Source: Lodderomyces elongisporus
Lineage: Eukaryota; Ascomycota; Pichiomycetes; Serinales; Debaryomycetaceae
Direction: 5' to 3'
NCBI RefSeq assembly: GCF_030384665.1
Contig: NC_083676.1
Span: forward strand, 558,001-622,000
Length of the DNA: 64,000 nt
Part shown: positions 60,246-64,000 of the stretch, one piece after another
Layout of the letters: every line of letters starts with the position of its first letter
Numbering within the stretch: position 1 is the stretch's first letter
The notes under the pieces: generated by a model
What the model was told of the DNA's origin: nothing
Seen by the model: only the letters and a program-made list of their open reading frames with translations
The model's database searches: none
Made by a program: the position numbers and the translations under genes

Positions 60246-62948
60246 GAAGAAGAAAAATGGGAATGGAATGGGATAGGTATGAGTAAGATCTGCAATCCAT
60301 TTATCAAACCAAAATTAAGATAAAAAAAATTTTTTTTTTTTCCTATTCTTCTTCTTCTTTTTATTGTCTTTCTCTTTAGTATAGTCAAAACGCACAATAA
60401 TAAAGGGTAAAAAAACAATCCATGCTATGCCCTAGACTGAGATTATCCAGAGCATCGCTAAAATTTCCGCATTGCTTCACAATCAAAGAGACTTTTGTCA
60501 TGCATTTTTCTTTTTTTTTTATTAATATTTTTTTTTTAATTTTGGTTTCTCTTTTCATATATAATCTTATCTGCATATGAGGCATGGACCGTTTCTCGCC
60601 GACCTGGATTATTTACAATAGTAGTTTATGAAAGAAGGAGGAGGAAGAGAGAAGGAGGAGATGGAAAGGAGTGGGTGTAAACCTATTGTTCCATTGGAGT
60701 AAGAGATAAGAAACGACATCAACAATAGGTAAACTGTGAGTGCTATTATAGTGGCAAGTGAGATGAGGATGCGCTAGATCCAACGGAAGAAGAAGAAGTT
60801 GAAGAAGAAGTAGAAATTGATCAAATGGTTAATTAAAGGGAAAATAAAAAAAAATAAAATAAAAAAAGAAAAAAAGAAATTGCTTATCTCTGTTTTGTGT
60901 AAGACCCGCCTGCCATCTCCCTGCACTTCTAAGGCCTCAATCATCTGTACAACTAACCACTACAAACATCCTTACACCAATACTATGAATGAATACAATT
61001 AAATTTTTTGTTCCGTCAACTGTCAACTTGTCAATTGCCGTTTCCTCTCTCTCTCTTACTTTATTTTTTTTTCTTATCTTTTCTGCAAAAGTCAATTCTT
61101 CCGACGGAAGACAAGAGATAATCCAAGTTTATTTTTCAGTGTTTCTGCCCTTATATTTTTTTTTTGCTAACGACACTAGAGACCTATATTCTGTTCTTTC
61201 TTTCTTTCTTTCTTTCTTTTGATTTGTAATATACTGTTTTTATTTACGTACTACTTCTAGGCTACGAGACATCGCAGACAGATGTATTAGACATAGATAG
61301 CCAGCTTGTTGTAAAAAAGTTGGAAAGACAGAGTCAAATAAACAGATATATATGAATTGTGCATTTGTGATTCTTCTTCCTTTTTTTTTTTTGTTTTTCC
61401 TTTAAGGAATTTAAGTAAACGGAAACAAAGACAAACACGAGGACAAACACGAGGACAAAGACAAAGACTGAAACAAAAAAAGTGGCTACCATATGTACAT
61501 TCTTCTTCTATACCTGTACTCTTACTTCTTTCCTTACTTTTCTTTATACTCCCCGTTTTGTAATTAGTTGACAAAGAATGCCGTACCATACAAACTTACA
61601 AAGCCTTATACTTTCTCATACTAATATGTGCAACAACTCCAGCTCCTGAGACATTTAGTACACTATTATCTTTACTTTGTTATTCTAATACTCCAATACT
61701 TTTTATTTTATTGTTTTTTTGATAGCACAGAGGGCATAAGGGAGTCATATTATCCTAGACAAGAGAAATATGCTTTGGTTGTTCTCGTACTTCTTTACCT
61801 TTCAATTGGTTGATGAATGTTTTCGTATCACAATTTTGGCATTACAAAAACGTTTGAAGAGATAAGGAATGTCAAGGAAAAGAGACAAGAAAGGTTTAGG
61901 AATAACCTCTCTTCTGAACCCCGCTGAATCAACCAATGAATTCAATTATTCAACCAATCATGTTTCCTAGATTACCACCTGCCTTACAAAATGACAACTT
62001 AAACCAATATCTACAATGCAACAGTGGCTAACCAAAGAACAAACATAATAAATAATAAATAGAGACATCCAAAGCAATGCATGTGTCGCTATCTTTTGTG
62101 TTTGTATTAAGCCGATATTTCATCTAACCTTAATTTATTTTTATTTTTTTCACCTAATCAGTAGCTTAATTGCTGAAATATATCAAATCGTGTCAATTGA
62201 AATGGTTCGTACTACCATTTTTGTATAAACCTCTAGATGGCAACGGTGGGGAGAGAAAGATACAATGTCGGTTGAGGGGAAGGGGGAGGTATTAATAACC
62301 AATTTCAGTTGAAAAGATAAGAAGTTCACCTTCACTAGTCCTCTACCCCACAATCGACAATAGCTACAATTCACAACATTTATTCATCCAGCGGTATACT
62401 CCGTAGCAAATTAAAAGACCAGAACCAAAACTCAAAAAAAAAAGACTATAGTATAAGGTTTATTATAGTTGCAACAAATCTCGTATCAACACAAACCAGT
62501 TCCGCCGGAGTTAATCTACATGTCCTTGTTTATCAGACAAGGAATTATAAAAAAAAAAAAAATAGAAGTAAAAGAGAAACAAGAGAAACAAAAGATTAGA
62601 TGCTCAACTTCTTCAATAGATATTCACACTACAATCACACCGTCTATGTCCATTACGTCTTTTTATCCACCATAAAGCTCAATCAGCCACGCAGCCCAGT
62701 TTTTTTTTTTCAAAATTAAAACAGAAAGAAAAAGGTAACATGCTTGCCTATTGTGCTGTTGATTTGTTTCTCTCACCTACAATTCCACCTTCCTCTAGTA
62801 CGCAATGCATCCTCTAACAACTCACCAAGTTCAATTATATATAGAGAGAATAGAAGTACAAAGAAATACAATTGCACACATTGCACATCTTGCACATATA
62901 GAACAACTTTACATATACGCGTATAGAAAGAAAAAAATTAAAATAAAC

Positions 62949-62958
62949 GGCACGTGCC
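62949..62958. promoter_or_regulatory. E-box palindrome GGCACGTGCC
   Basis: A 10-bp perfect palindrome with a CACGTG core, the Pho4/Cbf1 type. It lies 375 bp downstream of the GCN4 stop and 3.2 kb from the permease start, so its target is unclear. Confidence 0.25.
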
Positions 62959-63332
62959 AATCTATGGTTAGAGCCCTGGCTCATATGTCCAAGAAACCAA
63001 CCATTAAAAGTGCTGCATTCTAGAATCTACACCATCCAACTATAACCAAGTGACAATTTTAACTAAAAGCCAAATTTTTAAAAAGATGTCTCTCGTTTTT
63101 GGTTTTGGTATATATTTGAAAAATAAACTATGTGGAATTGAAAATCAAGATAATACTAAAAAAATAATAACAAAATAAGTAAATAAAGATATATAAAGAT
63201 CAAATAAACATATCAGGTAAAGCTGAATAAAAAAAGGAAAACTAATTCAAAAATAATCAAAAGTTTTGAAAAACATAAACAAAAATAACATATATGAATA
63301 AAAAATTGTTTTTTATTTTAAAAAATTTTTCC

Positions 63333-64000
63333 TCAGGAAAGAAGAGCTCTCAATCTCTCAACTTCCTTCTTCAAATCGTCATTTTCAGCCATCAATTCTC
63401 CCACACGATTCTCCAATTGAGTCATTCTCTCCATCTTTCTAGCTCTAGATCTTCTCGCAGCCTCTGTGTTCTTGGCCCTCTTCAATGCAGAAACATCCTC
63501 AATACCAGAAAAATCAATTGGTTCCAAAGTCTGCGATCTTTGCTTCTTGGAGTAAGCAACACATCCCAAATGATCAACTCTGGCCTTCTTGTTTGAAGAA
63601 GAGGAAGAAGACAACGACGACGACTTCTTGACATCCAACTGAGGAGTAGGCAAAGTAGAAGAAGGGTTTGGAGTAAACAATTGAGTCTGCTCCACTTCTT
63701 TAAATGATCTCTTACGTCCATTTGCACTAGAAGTCGAAGGCGCAACACTAGTACAAACTGTACTAGCATCAACCTCTGGACTAGAAGCAGAAGTAGTGGC
63801 AGCAGAAATGGTCTCATCTGACAATCCATTTGGTGAAGGTTCGGCCAAAAGAGCTTCCAACATCGAATCTTCAAAGATTCCATGCTTGACATCTCCAGAT
63901 TCTGTTCTTGCCTCTGCAGAAACAGAACAACCTAAATCAATGATTGGGCCATTGGTACATACCGCATCAGCAGATACACCTTCACCTGCAAACATCGAGG
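63333..64000 (-). CDS. GCN4: GCN4 bZIP transcription factor (5' end outside window)
   Basis: At least 222 codons are visible. The frame is open to the window edge, and the first visible ATG (63995) is probably internal because Candida Gcn4 is near 320 residues. The C-terminus is a bZIP: basic region KRAKNTEAARRSRARKMERM, then a leucine zipper (QLENRVGELMAENDDLKKEVERL) ending at the stop. The acidic SMLEALLAEPSP segment resembles an activation or phosphodegron region. Gcn4 activates amino-acid biosynthesis on starvation at TGACTCA sites, and its translation is normally controlled by leader uORFs that lie outside this window. The Ser/Thr-rich middle is low complexity. Confidence 0.93.
   Translation of the reverse strand, partial: SMFAGEGVSADAVCTNGPIIDLGCSVSAEARTESGDVKHGIFEDSMLEALLAEPSPNGLSDETISAATTSASSPEVDASTVCTSVAPSTSSANGRKRSFKEVEQTQLFTPNPSSTLPTPQLDVKKSSSLSSSSSSNKKARVDHLGCVAYSKKQRSQTLEPIDFSGIEDVSALKRAKNTEAARRSRARKMERMTQLENRVGELMAENDDLKKEVERLRALLS

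Larger units (their letters stand above)
59737..63332. other. 3.6-kb intergenic region between GCN4 and the permease
   Basis: Both flanking genes are on the minus strand, so this spans the GCN4 3' UTR and the permease promoter. It contains a TATA/TATGTA run (59838-59885), a GAGGAAAA array, a (TTTC)n run (61196-61219), a GACAAACACGAG repeat (61430-61465) and an E-box palindrome at 62949-62958. The short ORFs are not credible. No RNA gene is recognised. Confidence 0.55.

Overview
The window is nuclear DNA of a budding yeast, most likely from the CUG-Ser clade and probably close to the Lodderomyces elongisporus / Candida parapsilosis group. That placement is an inference. The supports are an Als-type adhesin, a GCN4-type bZIP, an FCY2-type permease, an Irc22-type protein, yeast introns with GTATGT and TACTAAC-like signals, very AT-rich intergenic DNA full of microsatellites, and CTG codons at positions where serine fits better than leucine. 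No plasmid, virus, transposon, CRISPR array, rRNA or tRNA gene was recognised by eye.

Left third (1-27.7 kb): the 3' part of an unidentified gene; a one-RRM SR/RGG protein gene with a 1.28-kb intron (minus); an SPT23/MGA2-type membrane-tethered transcription factor; COP9 signalosome subunit 2 with one intron; an AT-hook low-complexity nuclear protein; ribosomal protein RPL3; the rRNA-processing WD40 protein UTP15; the NuA3 histone-acetylation subunit YNG1 (minus); and a ZIP zinc transporter with a tiny upstream ORF overlapping its start codon.

Middle (27.9-49.8 kb): mitochondrial exoribonuclease DSS1 (minus) is divergent from condensin SMC2; then the Golgi mannosyltransferase subunit ANP1; then a 1655-residue GPI-anchored Als-like adhesin (minus) with two different families of short repeats; then 5.9 kb with no credible gene.

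Right third (49.8-64 kb): a small coiled-coil-like protein, the phosphoinositide 5-phosphatase INP51 with a dead Sac1 domain (minus), IRC22 (minus), a mitochondrial-looking protein, an unknown 195-residue protein (minus), an FCY2-type purine-cytosine permease (minus), 3.6 kb of non-coding DNA, and the bZIP end of GCN4 (minus, cut by the window edge).

The genes are not an operon or a pathway cluster; they are ordinary housekeeping and regulatory genes. The points most worth a second look are the long intron inside the RRM of the SR protein, the hybrid-repeat adhesin with 144-bp higher-order units and its 5.9-kb gene-free flank, a 32-bp perfect palindrome carrying two CACGTG boxes and a TTACGTAA core, the ATGA-overlapping uORF of the zinc transporter, and CTG-rich microsatellites inside coding regions whose products depend on the genetic code used.
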